Below are positions 28,724 through 37,800 of a DNA stretch of 64,000 bases, piece after piece. This DNA is from CAYNHQ01 sp964397255 (GTDB lineage: Bacteria > Bdellovibrionota_G > JALEGL01 > DATDPG01), in NCBI GenBank assembly GCA_964397255.1, contig CAYNHQ010000007.1, positions 115,781 to 179,780 on the forward strand, read 5' to 3'. The translations under genes were made by a program, and so were the position numbers. Numbering within the stretch: position 1 is the first letter of the stretch; each line of letters begins with the position of its first letter. The notes under the pieces were generated by a model. The model was given only the letters and a program-made list of their open reading frames with translations, ran no database searches and had not been told where the DNA came from.

Positions 28724-29913
28724 GCCGCGAGGCGTGAAGAGACAAAAGTTCGGAATCGATGGGTGTCCATCATGGACATTCGGATGATTGAGATGCCGAC
28801 GTGAAATCGGTTTTCAATGCTGACGCGATTCAAGTGCATCACACGACCGATGCAGCGAATCGGGTGATGAGGGTCCGAAAGCGAAACTTCAAAATTAATC
28901 ACACCGCCCGGAGGAAGAGGACTTTCCGATTGAAGGAGAAATCCTCCTTCGCTGATATTCATCGTGGCTACGGGGGCCTTTTGCTCGGGGAGAAGTGCGT
29001 ATGCAGCCGAAAGTTCGGCCGGAAAGCGTGGGCTGCGACGTCGCTCATCTTTTGATTTGTGAGGCGTAATTCGATTTCGTCCCGATTCTTTCGCGAGGTA
29101 GAGAGCGCGATCCGCGCACTCAATTAATTCCTTTGCTCTCTTGGCGTCCTCGGGAAAACAGGAAATGCCTCCGCTAATTGTTAAATGTTTTCCCATCTCC
29201 CTAACTTCTGGAATTTCTATGGCTTCCACGCCGCGGCGGATTCGCTCGGCTACCAATAGGGCACCTTCGCGAGAGGTTTGGGGTGCAATCACGGCAAACT
29301 CCTCGCCCCCGTATCGACAAGGAAAATCAGAACCCCGAACGGACTTTAGGATCACGCGGGCCACTTCGCGCAATATTTTATCGCCCGCTTGGTGGCCACA
29401 ACGATCATTGAAGATTTTGAAATGGTCCACATCAAAAAAGAGCAGAGAAAATGGCGAACGATAGCGCTCCGCTCGTGAGAATTCTCTCTCAAGAGAATCT
29501 TCAAAGAAACGGAAATTGAATAGGCCCGTCATGGCATCGGTCACCGTGTTTCGATAAATCGAAAGGAACTGATCGGTTTCCACAATCGTTGGATTGGAAA
29601 TGAGGCGGACCACTCGCGAAAAATAATCCAACGCCGAAACACGAAAATCGATGTCCGCGCCTGTGCGGAGACGAAAACCTTGATGGTGCGCAAGGAGAAG
29701 CGCCCAATCATTTTTGGCTTCGAGAGGAGCGCGATCTACATGGAACGCCCTCTGAAGAAAAAGCGAGTAGACCGCCGCTCCGAATTTTCCCTCGAGGCGA
29801 CGGAGCGATTCGTCGATCAACGAAGGGTCGGAAACAAAGCCGGTGGGAAGAAGTTCGCGCAGAGCCGCGAAAATTTCCGCATCACTTCCCAGAGGTTGGG
29901 CAAAGTTTCTCAT
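28720..29913 (-). CDS. Diguanylate cyclase with C-terminal PilZ domain
   Basis: The GGDEF domain (about residues 135-290) has DAMTGLFNFRFFE, the metal-binding DVDHFKIFND and the active motif GGEEF. An RxxD inhibitory site (RGSD) precedes it by the usual five residues, so product inhibition by c-di-GMP is expected. The C-terminal PilZ domain (about 290-397) has RRSPR (RxxxR) and NISEGG (NxSxxG), both c-di-GMP contacts. One protein therefore could make and bind c-di-GMP. The N-terminal 130 residues are an unrecognised helical domain without membrane segments. Confidence 0.9.
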   Translation of the reverse strand: MRNFAQPLGSDAEIFAALRELLPTGFVSDPSLIDESLRRLEGKFGAAVYSLFLQRAFHVDRAPLEAKNDWALLLAHHQGFRLRTGADIDFRVSALDYFSRVVRLISNPTIVETDQFLSIYRNTVTDAMTGLFNFRFFEDSLEREFSRAERYRSPFSLLFFDVDHFKIFNDRCGHQAGDKILREVARVILKSVRGSDFPCRYGGEEFAVIAPQTSREGALLVAERIRRGVEAIEIPEVREMGKHLTISGGISCFPEDAKRAKELIECADRALYLAKESGRNRITPHKSKDERRRSPRFPAELSAAYALLPEQKAPVATMNISEGGFLLQSESPLPPGGVINFEVSLSDPHHPIRCIGRVMHLNRVSIENRFHVGISIIRMSMMDTHRFRTFVSSRLAA

Positions 29914-30134
29914 TCCAAGGTCTATTTAGTGCCATTTATGTACCATCTCTTTTGCTAACTTTATTTGAAGGTAACTATTTGAAAATATTAATAATAACCT
30001 GAAAAAGCGCCGCTGAAATCCGGCTCAAACGTAACCGTAGTTCTAGGGGATCTATTACTTTCGTTTTGGGACCGAAAAATTGCAATATGAATATTGACGG
30101 AAAGAAAAGGAACTGTTCATCTCCCCCTCCGAAA

Positions 30135-31292
30135 ATGGCTTCCCCCAGCCAAAGAATTCATCTCGATCACAATGCGGGAAGTCCTCTTCGACCTCAGGTC
30201 AGGAAAGTTATCGAAGAATTTGCGTCAAACTCTCCGCTCAATCCATCGAGCATTCATACCGACGGTCGAAAGGCGCGAAAAGTTTTGGAAGAATCACGCG
30301 AGCGCGTGGCTCACTTTATCGGCGCATCACCCGGAGAGATCGTTTTTACGTCGGGCGGAACGGAATGTGCCCATCTTGCCTGGAAACATTTTTCTCGCTC
30401 CGGTGTTCGCGCGGTCACAGCCGCAGTCGAACACCATTGCGTTCTCGATGCCGCGCTTCAGGCGGAAAAAAATGGCGCCGTGCTTTATCAAATCTATTGC
30501 ACTTCGACCGGCGGACTCCAAGAGGCCAACGTGGAAGAAGCTTTCGCCAAACATACTGATTTCTTTTCACTTCACCATGCCAACAATGAAACGGGAGTGA
30601 TCTATCCTGTAGCTGACCTGGCTCGGCGAGCAAAGAACGTGGGAGCCGTGGTTCATACCGATGCGGTTCAAAGCGCGGGAAAAGTTCCAGTTAATGTCCA
30701 GGATCTGGGCGTCGATTACCTTTCCCTTTCGGGCCATAAGCTCGGCGCGCCGACGGGTGTCGGGGCACTCTATGTCCGAAAGGGGAGCCCCTTTGAGTCC
30801 ATTTGGTTGGGAGGATCACAGGAGCGGGGACGTCGGACCGGGACGGAGAATTTATTGGGTATCATATCCATGGGAGCGGCATGTGCCGCGATCCTCGAGG
30901 AAGATCCAGCAGAAAATCAGCGAATTGTTGAACTTCGCGACTATCTCGAAGAGAAGCTCAAAGAATCGATTTCAGGGATGGAGATCACGGGACAACGAGA
31001 AAACCGCCTTCCGAACACTTCGCATATTACGTTTGACGGTGTGGATGGAGAGTCTCTCCTCATCGCAGCCGATCTTGCGGGTATCAATTGTTCGGCGGGG
31101 GCGGCCTGCGCTTCGGGATCGCTTAAGCCTTCGCATGTTCTCACAGCGATGGGAATGCCCGCTGAGCGGGCGCGGGGCTCGCTTCGCCTCTCGCTCGGCT
31201 GGAGCACCACGGCGGAAGAAATTGACACCGTGACGAAAACGCTTCCCAAATTGGTTTTTCAAGTACGAGACGCGGCCAAACAATTCGCGTAA
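30135..31292 (+). CDS. Cysteine desulfurase (NifS/IscS-like)
   Basis: This is a PLP enzyme that removes sulfur from cysteine for Fe-S clusters or other thio-cofactors. Visible are IHLDHNAGSPL near the N-terminus, TSGGTECAH, HTDAVQSAGK and the PLP lysine in LSGHKLGAP. The catalytic cysteine is in AACASGSLKPSHVL, the NifS/IscS-type loop. ATG 30135 gives the standard N-terminus at 385 residues; ATG 30087 would add 16 residues without family resemblance. It could also supply selenium from selenocysteine for the SelD pathway nearby, which is speculation. It lies 9 bases before ccmE. Confidence 0.92.
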   Translation: MASPSQRIHLDHNAGSPLRPQVRKVIEEFASNSPLNPSSIHTDGRKARKVLEESRERVAHFIGASPGEIVFTSGGTECAHLAWKHFSRSGVRAVTAAVEHHCVLDAALQAEKNGAVLYQIYCTSTGGLQEANVEEAFAKHTDFFSLHHANNETGVIYPVADLARRAKNVGAVVHTDAVQSAGKVPVNVQDLGVDYLSLSGHKLGAPTGVGALYVRKGSPFESIWLGGSQERGRRTGTENLLGIISMGAACAAILEEDPAENQRIVELRDYLEEKLKESISGMEITGQRENRLPNTSHITFDGVDGESLLIAADLAGINCSAGAACASGSLKPSHVLTAMGMPAERARGSLRLSLGWSTTAEEIDTVTKTLPKLVFQVRDAAKQFA

Positions 31293-31301
31293 AAGGGCAG
31301 C

Positions 31302-31730
31302 GTGAACCCTTCAAAAATAAAATATGTGGTGGGGGGCGCGGCGATTTTGGTCGGAATCGGCATCGTGATTTCCACGTTTTTGCCCAAATCAATGCAATAT
31401 TATTTGACTGTTGACGAACTTCTCTCCTCACCATCCGAATACTCCGGCAAAGAGCTCAAAGTCGCCGGGAAAGTAGCCCTCGGATCGGTCGACAAAGATT
31501 CGAAAAGTTTGGAATGGAAATTTCGTGTGGAAAATGCGTCAAAAGCGATTTCGGTCACGTACGTAGGAGCCATGCCCGACACATTTAAAGAGGGCGCCGA
31601 CGTCGTCGTGACAGGACACCTGGACCGCAAAGGACATATGCTGGCTTCACATGTCTTGGCTAAATGCGCTTCAAGATATGAAGAAAAACTCAAACCCGGT
31701 CTGTCGCGAAAAGTGAAAGTAAGAACGTAG
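31302..31730 (+). CDS. ccmE: CcmE heme chaperone, CxxxY variant
   Basis: CcmE carries heme covalently in the periplasm before handing it to apocytochrome c. A single N-terminal membrane anchor (YVVGGAAILVGIGIVIS) precedes the OB-fold domain (YYLTVDELL through VVVTGHLDRKGHMLASHVLAK). At the heme-binding site, where most bacteria have a histidine (HxxxY), this protein has CASRY, giving CxxxY. That variant is known from some deltaproteobacteria and archaea. It starts at GTG and leads the ccm operon. Confidence 0.93.
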   Translation: MNPSKIKYVVGGAAILVGIGIVISTFLPKSMQYYLTVDELLSSPSEYSGKELKVAGKVALGSVDKDSKSLEWKFRVENASKAISVTYVGAMPDTFKEGADVVVTGHLDRKGHMLASHVLAKCASRYEEKLKPGLSRKVKVRT

Positions 31731-31734
31731 GGAT

Positions 31735-34179
31735 ATGGAAACCATTGGAAACGCTCTCATTCATGCGGCGTTTGTTCTGGCGTTTTACGCGATTGTAGCT
31801 TCGCTCGTCGGGGGAAAAACGAATCGTCCCGCTCTCGTCGCGACGGCCCGAAATGCGGTTTGGGCGCTTTGGGTCTTGGTGGCGACAGCCGTAGGAATTC
31901 TGATCACCTGCTTTCTAAAGGGGAAATATTACATGGAGTATGTCTACCAATACTCCAATTCGACGATGCCCACGTTTTATAAGGTGGCTGCGCTCTGGGG
32001 AGGACAAAATGGGTCCCTCTTATTTTGGCTTCTGATCCTTTGTACGTATTCATCCATCGCCGTTTTCGCCCAACGAAAACGCAATCCCGAACTTTTTCCC
32101 TACGTCATCGCCACGCTGATGACCATCGCCATATTCTTTATTGGTCTTCTGATTTTCGTGGCAAATCCCTTTGATACCCTCCCCTTCACCGTTCCGGACG
32201 GAAAAGGGCTTAATCCCCTTTTGCAGAATTACTACATGATCATTCATCCTCCTTCCCTCTATCTTGGTTACGTGGGAATGAGCGTTCCCTTTGCCTTTGC
32301 CATGGCTGCGCTGATTTCCGGGCGACTCGATAACCAATGGGTACTTCAAATTCGTCACTGGATTTTGGTTGCCTGGTTTTTTCTTTCCTGTGGAAACCTT
32401 CTGGGCGCTTCGTGGGCGTACGAAGTTCTCGGTTGGGGGGGATACTGGGCATGGGATCCGGTGGAAAATGCCGCCTTCATGCCCTGGCTCTCCGCTACCG
32501 CATTCCTGCATTCGGTCATCATTCAGGAAAAGCGGGGGATGCTTCGAACTTGGAACATGGTACTGGTCGTCCTTTCGTTTCTTCTAACGTTAACCGGAAC
32601 CTTTCTCACTCGTTCGGGAATCATTTCATCGGTTCACTCGTTCGCGCAATCCGATATCGGCACCTATTTCCTCGCTTTCCTTCTTTTTACGATCACGGTG
32701 TCCGGATCTCTCATTATCTATCGCTTGCCTCAACTCCGAGCGAAAAATAATCTCGATTCTCTTGTTTCGCGCGAGTCGGCGTTCTTATTTAATAATCTCG
32801 TTTTGGTGGGAGCAGCGTTCGCCATTTTGTGGGGAACGCTTTTCCCTGTTCTCAGCGAGTGGGTGCGAGGAACAAAAATCACGGTCGGCCCGCCGTTTTT
32901 TAACAGCATTATGATTCCCATTGGTTTGGTTCTCCTATTATTGACTGGTATCGGGCCGATCGTCGGATGGCGAAAAACAACGCCCGAGCAGCTCAAAAGA
33001 AATTTCATCGTTCCCGTCACCGCGGCGATCATCACTTCGACATTGGCTCTCTCACTGATTTCAAAAGAAATTTACGTGATTCTCTCGTTTTCATTTTCAG
33101 CTTTTGTTCTTGCGACGGTGTTTATGGAATACCAAAAGGGAATCGCTGTCCGAAAACGAACGTTGGGTGAAGATGGATTTACGGCCTTTTTGCGTCTCAT
33201 CGCAAGCAATCGCCGACGTTATGGCGGATATATCGTTCATGTAGGCGTGGTTCTACTCTTTGTCGGCTTCACAGGAAATGCGTTTAAGAAAGAACAAGAT
33301 GTTCAACTTAAGCCCGGTGATTCCGTGACCTTCGGTCGATATGTGATTAGACATGCAAATTTGGATCAACAAGAAGACAAACATAAAGAAGTGGTTCTCG
33401 CCCGCCTTCAGGTTTGGCGCGACGGAAAACCTTTTAAGCTCATGTCCCCCGCAAAAGTCTTCTTCAAAAGCCATATCGAAGGCGAACCGCCCCAACCGGG
33501 GACTGAAGTCGCCATCAGTCGTTCGCTGCGCGAAGATCTCTATATTGCCTTTCTCTCTTTTGATCCGAATGCTCAGACCGCATTTTTAAAAATTGTCGTG
33601 AATCCCCTCGTGCAGTTCATTTGGATCGGCGGACTTTTCCTCATTCTCGGAACGATCGTCGGTGTCTGGCCCGAAAAGCGAACCTTCTCTGCCGGAATGC
33701 TTGCTAGAGCTGCGGCACTTGCGCTCTTCTTTAGTTTCATTGGACCTCCGGCCGTAGCGAAAGCGGAGGCCGTATCAATAGACGAGCGAGTGGAAACCAT
33801 CGCAAAGAAATTACGATGTGAATGCGGCTGCAATTTTCCGGATCTCGCATCCTGCTCATGCGATGAGTGGGCCCGACCGAACAAAGCTGAAATTCGGGCG
33901 AGACTTTCTCGCGGAGAGGATGAAAATACGATCCTCAAATATTTTGTTTCCCAGTTTGGCGAAAAGATTCTAACCACACCGGTACAACAGGGGTTCAACT
34001 ATGCCGCTTGGATGGTGCCGGCCATTGCGATTTTGATTGCCGGAATCGGTGTAACCGCAGTGATCCGCCGCTGGTCACGAAATCCTGATCCCGCTTCGGA
34101 CGAAAAGAGTCCCCCTGTTTCGACTTCGGAAGACGAACGCCTTCGAAAGGAACTTGACCGGGAACTTTACGGCTCGTAA
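31735..34179 (+). CDS. ccmF: CcmF heme lyase fused to CcmH-like domain
   Basis: Residues 1 to about 650 are CcmF: many membrane helices with the WWD-type signature GWGGYWAWDPVENAAFMPWL and conserved periplasmic histidines (IIHPPSLYLGY, SSVHSFAQS). From about 685 the chain continues as a CcmH-like domain, VETIAKKLRCECGCNFPDL, followed by helices as in CcmH and a membrane segment near residue 765. Normal CcmH has LRCxxCQN; here the motif is LRCECGC with two further cysteines in SCSCDEW. CcmF and CcmH normally are separate partners that join heme to apocytochrome. The fusion is continuous with no frameshift visible. Confidence 0.9.
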   Translation: METIGNALIHAAFVLAFYAIVASLVGGKTNRPALVATARNAVWALWVLVATAVGILITCFLKGKYYMEYVYQYSNSTMPTFYKVAALWGGQNGSLLFWLLILCTYSSIAVFAQRKRNPELFPYVIATLMTIAIFFIGLLIFVANPFDTLPFTVPDGKGLNPLLQNYYMIIHPPSLYLGYVGMSVPFAFAMAALISGRLDNQWVLQIRHWILVAWFFLSCGNLLGASWAYEVLGWGGYWAWDPVENAAFMPWLSATAFLHSVIIQEKRGMLRTWNMVLVVLSFLLTLTGTFLTRSGIISSVHSFAQSDIGTYFLAFLLFTITVSGSLIIYRLPQLRAKNNLDSLVSRESAFLFNNLVLVGAAFAILWGTLFPVLSEWVRGTKITVGPPFFNSIMIPIGLVLLLLTGIGPIVGWRKTTPEQLKRNFIVPVTAAIITSTLALSLISKEIYVILSFSFSAFVLATVFMEYQKGIAVRKRTLGEDGFTAFLRLIASNRRRYGGYIVHVGVVLLFVGFTGNAFKKEQDVQLKPGDSVTFGRYVIRHANLDQQEDKHKEVVLARLQVWRDGKPFKLMSPAKVFFKSHIEGEPPQPGTEVAISRSLREDLYIAFLSFDPNAQTAFLKIVVNPLVQFIWIGGLFLILGTIVGVWPEKRTFSAGMLARAAALALFFSFIGPPAVAKAEAVSIDERVETIAKKLRCECGCNFPDLASCSCDEWARPNKAEIRARLSRGEDENTILKYFVSQFGEKILTTPVQQGFNYAAWMVPAIAILIAGIGVTAVIRRWSRNPDPASDEKSPPVSTSEDERLRKELDRELYGS

Positions 34180-34183
34180 ATCG

Positions 34184-34624
34184 ATGACGACTCTCATCCT
34201 TGTTCTTATTTTCGGTTTCATCGCGCTTTTTGTTTCGCGTCCTCTTTGGATCAAAGGCTCCCAAACCCTATTGCTCCTCAAAGAGAAAAAAACTCCCAAA
34301 CGGCGCGAACTCCGGGAGGAAAAAGCCACCATCATATTGGCACTGCGCGAGCTCGACTTTGATTATGAGATGGGAAAGCTTTCGGTGGAAGACTATAAAA
34401 ACCTGAAGAAGAAGTATGAGGATTATGCGGTACGGATCATGAAAGAACTCGAGGATGCGGAGAAAATTTGGGCCGAAGTTGAAAAAGAAGTTCAGCGTGA
34501 AGTCGGAAAAAGAATTGGAAAAATGGAAGAATCCGATTTTTGTTCACGATGCGGAGCTCGCCAACGCAAGGGCAATCGATTTTGCGCCGCCTGTGGATTT
34601 TCTCTGGAGAAAGCCCGTGCGTAG
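34184..34624 (+). CDS. CcmI-like membrane protein with zinc ribbon
   Basis: An N-terminal membrane helix (LILVLIFGFIALFVSRPLW) precedes a coiled helical segment (ALRELDFDYEMGKLSVEDYKN) reminiscent of the CcmI N-terminus. A C-terminal zinc ribbon CSRCGARQRKGNRFCAACG ends the protein; this is not a usual CcmI element. It sits between the CcmF-H fusion (4-base gap) and the next gene (8-base overlap), so it belongs to the cytochrome c maturation operon. The role as assembly factor is inferred from position and the N-terminal resemblance. Confidence 0.72.
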   Translation: MTTLILVLIFGFIALFVSRPLWIKGSQTLLLLKEKKTPKRRELREEKATIILALRELDFDYEMGKLSVEDYKNLKKKYEDYAVRIMKELEDAEKIWAEVEKEVQREVGKRIGKMEESDFCSRCGARQRKGNRFCAACGFSLEKARA

Positions 34625-35714
34625 ACGAGTTATTTTCTCCCTCGCGGTTCTTTTTGCTTATCCTCTTTTTGCACAGGGCCTCGGGACCATCCGGGGAGGC
34701 GTGGAACTGGAAAAAGATGGGAAGAAGACTCCTCTTTCAGGTATCTCCGTTCGACTTCAAATCTTTGAAAGCGATCGAATCGTGGCCGGGGCGGAGGGAA
34801 AAACCGATTCTCTGGGGCACTATCAGTTTCCAAATCAAAAGCGAACCCCGGGAATGCAGTACCAAGCTCAGGCGATGTATCATCACGTCCCTTTCGATGG
34901 CAAAAGGTCCACTTTTCACCCGGGCCAATCCGAGCTTTTGCTTCAGAAAATTGTGGCCACTCCTGTTACCGGGAACCCTTCCAACGTTGAAGCGGACGAT
35001 CTTCTAATTTATGAGTTTGGAAAAAGCAACGTCATTAAGATCACTCACTCTTTGAAACTCTTGAATTCGGGCGAGGAAACTTATGATCCGCGTGCGGACG
35101 GGGGGGTACCGATTTCCATTTCCCTCCCCAAAGGCAGTTTTCGCCTCGAATTCATCAACGGCCTAACCGAAGAGATGGCAGAAATTGATTCCGAAAGAAA
35201 CCTTTTGAAATTGAAAGTGACCGTGAAGCCAGGGCCTCTGGGAGAAACGAAGATTGAATATCATTTTTACTATTCTTACGACACACGATCCTCGACGTTT
35301 AGTTTTCCTCTTTCTATTCCCAGAAAACGCTTTGCCCTCGTCTTGGCCGATCATGAGTATCGGGTAAAAAGCCAGTACCTCAAGCGCCAAGAACCGCAGA
35401 ATTTTTCTGGGACACGCTACTACTATTTTACCGGCGGCCCTTTTAAAGCGGGCGAACTCCTTTCGTTTACGATTTCCGGCCTTCCCCTTCCGAAAGATTT
35501 TCCCAGAGAGTTGGTGCTGGGTGGATGCGCCACCGTACTTTTGGGCGCCTTGTTCCTCCTTTTTCAAAAGCAAAAAGAAACAACAAAATTGAAAAAGGGA
35601 GATTTGATCGAACTCTTTGTGGAATTGGAAGAGAAGGTTCGAAATGGGAAGATTTCGCCTCCTGATTACCAGGATCAGCGTGAACGATTGATGGAAGCCT
35701 GGATCCAATTATGA
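34617..35714 (+). CDS. Exported, membrane-anchored ccm-operon protein
   Basis: GTG 34617 gives a signal peptide (RRVIFSLAVLFAYPLFAQ). The mature part opens with a carboxypeptidase-regulatory-like beta-sandwich (ISVRLQIFESDRIVAGAEGKTDSLGHY). Further beta-rich periplasmic sequence follows, then a membrane helix near residue 305-325 (LVLGGCATVLLGALFLLF). The short cytoplasmic tail ends with a helix LFVELEEKVRNGKISPPDY, echoing the helix in the preceding gene (GKLSVEDYKN). The function is unknown; position inside ccm suggests a role in cytochrome assembly. Its stop overlaps ccmA in ATGA. Confidence 0.7.
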   Translation: MRRRVIFSLAVLFAYPLFAQGLGTIRGGVELEKDGKKTPLSGISVRLQIFESDRIVAGAEGKTDSLGHYQFPNQKRTPGMQYQAQAMYHHVPFDGKRSTFHPGQSELLLQKIVATPVTGNPSNVEADDLLIYEFGKSNVIKITHSLKLLNSGEETYDPRADGGVPISISLPKGSFRLEFINGLTEEMAEIDSERNLLKLKVTVKPGPLGETKIEYHFYYSYDTRSSTFSFPLSIPRKRFALVLADHEYRVKSQYLKRQEPQNFSGTRYYYFTGGPFKAGELLSFTISGLPLPKDFPRELVLGGCATVLLGALFLLFQKQKETTKLKKGDLIELFVELEEKVRNGKISPPDYQDQRERLMEAWIQL

Positions 35715-36343
35715 CAAATGCGGTTTCCTTTCAAAAGGTTTCATTTTCGTATTCGGATCGTTTTGCCATTCAGAACATCGATCTTGAAATCGGAGCAAAC
35801 GAAATGGTCCTCATTTCAGGGCCCAACGGCTCCGGGAAAACGACGATTTTGCGTCTGATTGCGACATTACTCACGCCTGTGGCAGGAGAAATTTCAATTC
35901 TCGGGCATTCTGTACCTGCACAACGCTACTTTGTTCGCCCTCGTATCGGTGCTCTGTTTGCCGAGGGATACCTTTTCGATGAGCTGACCGTGGAAGAAAA
36001 TTTGAGTTTCTACTCGCGCGCCTACGGTTTTTCCTCAACTTCGAAATCGCATGTGGACCTGGAACGATGGGGGATGAATCATTTCCGAAACGTAAGGGTT
36101 GGACATCTTTCCAGAGGAGAACGACAAAAAGTAGCCCTCACTCGTACCCTGTTACATTCACCCTCCCTCATTTTGTTGGATGAGCCGACCACGGCGTTAG
36201 ATGTGGCGGCGACGCAGATCCTGACCGACATTTTAAAAGACCTCCATTCGTCCACCACGATTTTATGTGCCACGCATGATCCGCAGTTTCTGCGAAGTGT
36301 TGCTGACCGAACGATCGTTATCCAAAAAGGGAGACTCCAATGA
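35711..36343 (+). CDS. ccmA: CcmA, ABC ATPase of the heme-handling complex
   Basis: This 210-residue ATPase has Walker A GPNGSGKTT, signature LSRGERQKVALTR and Walker B LILLDEPTTALD. The complex CcmABCD uses ATP to release heme-loaded CcmE. Position between the accessory gene and ccmB, with 4-base overlaps on both sides, identifies it as CcmA rather than another small ABC protein. Confidence 0.93.
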   Translation: MTNAVSFQKVSFSYSDRFAIQNIDLEIGANEMVLISGPNGSGKTTILRLIATLLTPVAGEISILGHSVPAQRYFVRPRIGALFAEGYLFDELTVEENLSFYSRAYGFSSTSKSHVDLERWGMNHFRNVRVGHLSRGERQKVALTRTLLHSPSLILLDEPTTALDVAATQILTDILKDLHSSTTILCATHDPQFLRSVADRTIVIQKGRLQ

Positions 36344-37014
36344 CCCTTTGGCTATCGCACCTGCTTCAATTGGTAGAAAAAGATCTTCGCTTGGAAGTGC
36401 GATCGAAAGAAACGATCTTTTCAACCTTCCTGTTCGTTACCCTTTCCCTATTTATTTTCAATTTCAGCGTGGGAATCGATCCTGAAACCGTCTCAAAAGT
36501 GGCGCCCGGCATCCTTTGGGTGGTCATTACTTTTTCAGGAACCATTGTTCTCAATCTGCTCGCATCGCGTGATCGGGCGGACAAAGTGGGGGAAGGAGTC
36601 CTTTTGACCGGCCGAAGCGGAATTCTCCTCTTCTTTTCCAAAACGCTTACGGCCCTTCTTTCACTTTGCATCGTGGAGGTTTTGATCGTTCCACTCTTTA
36701 TGATTTTTTTTAATTTCGATTTCTTTCACCGTCTCCCCCTGGTGATTTCAATTCTTGGGATGGGAACCATTGGCTTTGTGGCGGTGGGAACTCTTTTCGC
36801 CTCTCTTTTGGTACATGCTCGCTTCCGCGAACTTCTCTTGCCCATTGTTTTTTATCCGGTGATCGCCCCTCTTTTGATTGCCGCTATAAAGGCGACAGCC
36901 GGGGTTTTGGAGGAGAGTATTTCAAATTACGCCATGCTTCTCGTCGGATTCGACATTATCTTTGTCACCGCCTCGGCTCTCTTGTATGAATTTGTGATCG
37001 AGGACCCTTCATGA
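36340..37014 (+). CDS. ccmB: CcmB, membrane subunit of the heme-handling ABC complex
   Basis: The 224-residue protein has about six membrane helices and the typical CcmB opening LLQLVEKDLRLEVRSKETI. The segment LNLLASRDRADKVGEGVLLTG aligns with the conserved cytoplasmic loop of the family. It pairs with CcmA and CcmC. It starts in the stop of ccmA (ATGA) and ends in the start of ccmC in the same way. Confidence 0.92.
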   Translation: MTLWLSHLLQLVEKDLRLEVRSKETIFSTFLFVTLSLFIFNFSVGIDPETVSKVAPGILWVVITFSGTIVLNLLASRDRADKVGEGVLLTGRSGILLFFSKTLTALLSLCIVEVLIVPLFMIFFNFDFFHRLPLVISILGMGTIGFVAVGTLFASLLVHARFRELLLPIVFYPVIAPLLIAAIKATAGVLEESISNYAMLLVGFDIIFVTASALLYEFVIEDPS

Positions 37015-37670
37015 AACTAAATCTTGTCACGGGAGCGGCCCTCATGGCTGCCATGGGGACCATCTTTTTCTATGCCCCCGAAGAAGCCAGACAGGGGATC
37101 GTTCAGAAGATTTTTTATATCCACGTCGCCAGCGCTATTACAATGTATATCGGCTTTTTCATCGGGTTTCTCTGTGGCCTTCTCTATTTGTTGGAAAAGA
37201 AAATGCGCTGGGATGAAATTTCAGTCGCCTCCATCGAATCGGGATTTTTCCTCTGCTCAATGGTCCTCGTCACAGGTCCGATCTGGGCGAAACCAATTTG
37301 GGGGGCCTGGTGGGATTGGGATCCGCGCCTAACCACCACTCTCCTGCTCTGGATGCTCTATGCGGGCTATCTCATTTTACGAGGATCTTTTGGATCTTCT
37401 CCCCGAGGGCGAATGACCACCGCCGTTGTGGCTATCATCGCCTTTCTCGATGTTCCTCTGATTCATTTTTCCGTTCGTCTTTGGCGGGGAATTCATCCAT
37501 CTGTGATGCAAAATCGTGAAGGGGGTATGCCCGCGTCTTTTCAATTGACATTGGGAGTAACGTTTCTCGCTACGACATTGACCCTATTTACGCTTATGCG
37601 AATGCGCTACCGATTGGAACATGCTCGAAATGAACTTGCGGATTTACGGCGAACAGGGAGAGCTCCGTGA
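37011..37670 (+). CDS. ccmC: CcmC, heme delivery protein
   Basis: CcmC loads heme onto CcmE. The protein has six membrane helices and the tryptophan-rich heme motif WGAWWDWDPRLT between helices 3 and 4. The flanking histidine ligands are visible as KIFYIHVASA near residue 40 and LIHFSVRLWRGIHP near 150. At 219 residues it is a normal length. Confidence 0.95.
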   Translation: MKLNLVTGAALMAAMGTIFFYAPEEARQGIVQKIFYIHVASAITMYIGFFIGFLCGLLYLLEKKMRWDEISVASIESGFFLCSMVLVTGPIWAKPIWGAWWDWDPRLTTTLLLWMLYAGYLILRGSFGSSPRGRMTTAVVAIIAFLDVPLIHFSVRLWRGIHPSVMQNREGGMPASFQLTLGVTFLATTLTLFTLMRMRYRLEHARNELADLRRTGRAP

Positions 37671-37798
37671 CGGGAGTCATTCACTTGACCACGGCGTATT
37701 CGGTTTTTTTTCTAGGCCTTTTACTCTACGTGCATTCGCTCGTGAAACGCCGGAAAAAAGTTGAGCAGGAAATCGGCGAATTGAAAAAAATTACCTAG
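37667..37798 (+). CDS. ccmD: CcmD, small membrane protein
   Basis: The 43-residue frame begins at GTG overlapping the ccmC stop in GTGA and ends at TAG 37796. It reads VTGVIHLTTAYSVFFLGLLL then a positively charged tail (VKRRKKVEQEIGEL). One membrane helix followed by a basic, coiled tail, placed directly after ccmC, is exactly the CcmD pattern. CcmD stabilises CcmC-CcmE contacts. The gene is short enough to be missed by default gene calling. Confidence 0.88.
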   Translation: MTGVIHLTTAYSVFFLGLLLYVHSLVKRRKKVEQEIGELKKIT

Positions 37799-37800
37799 GT

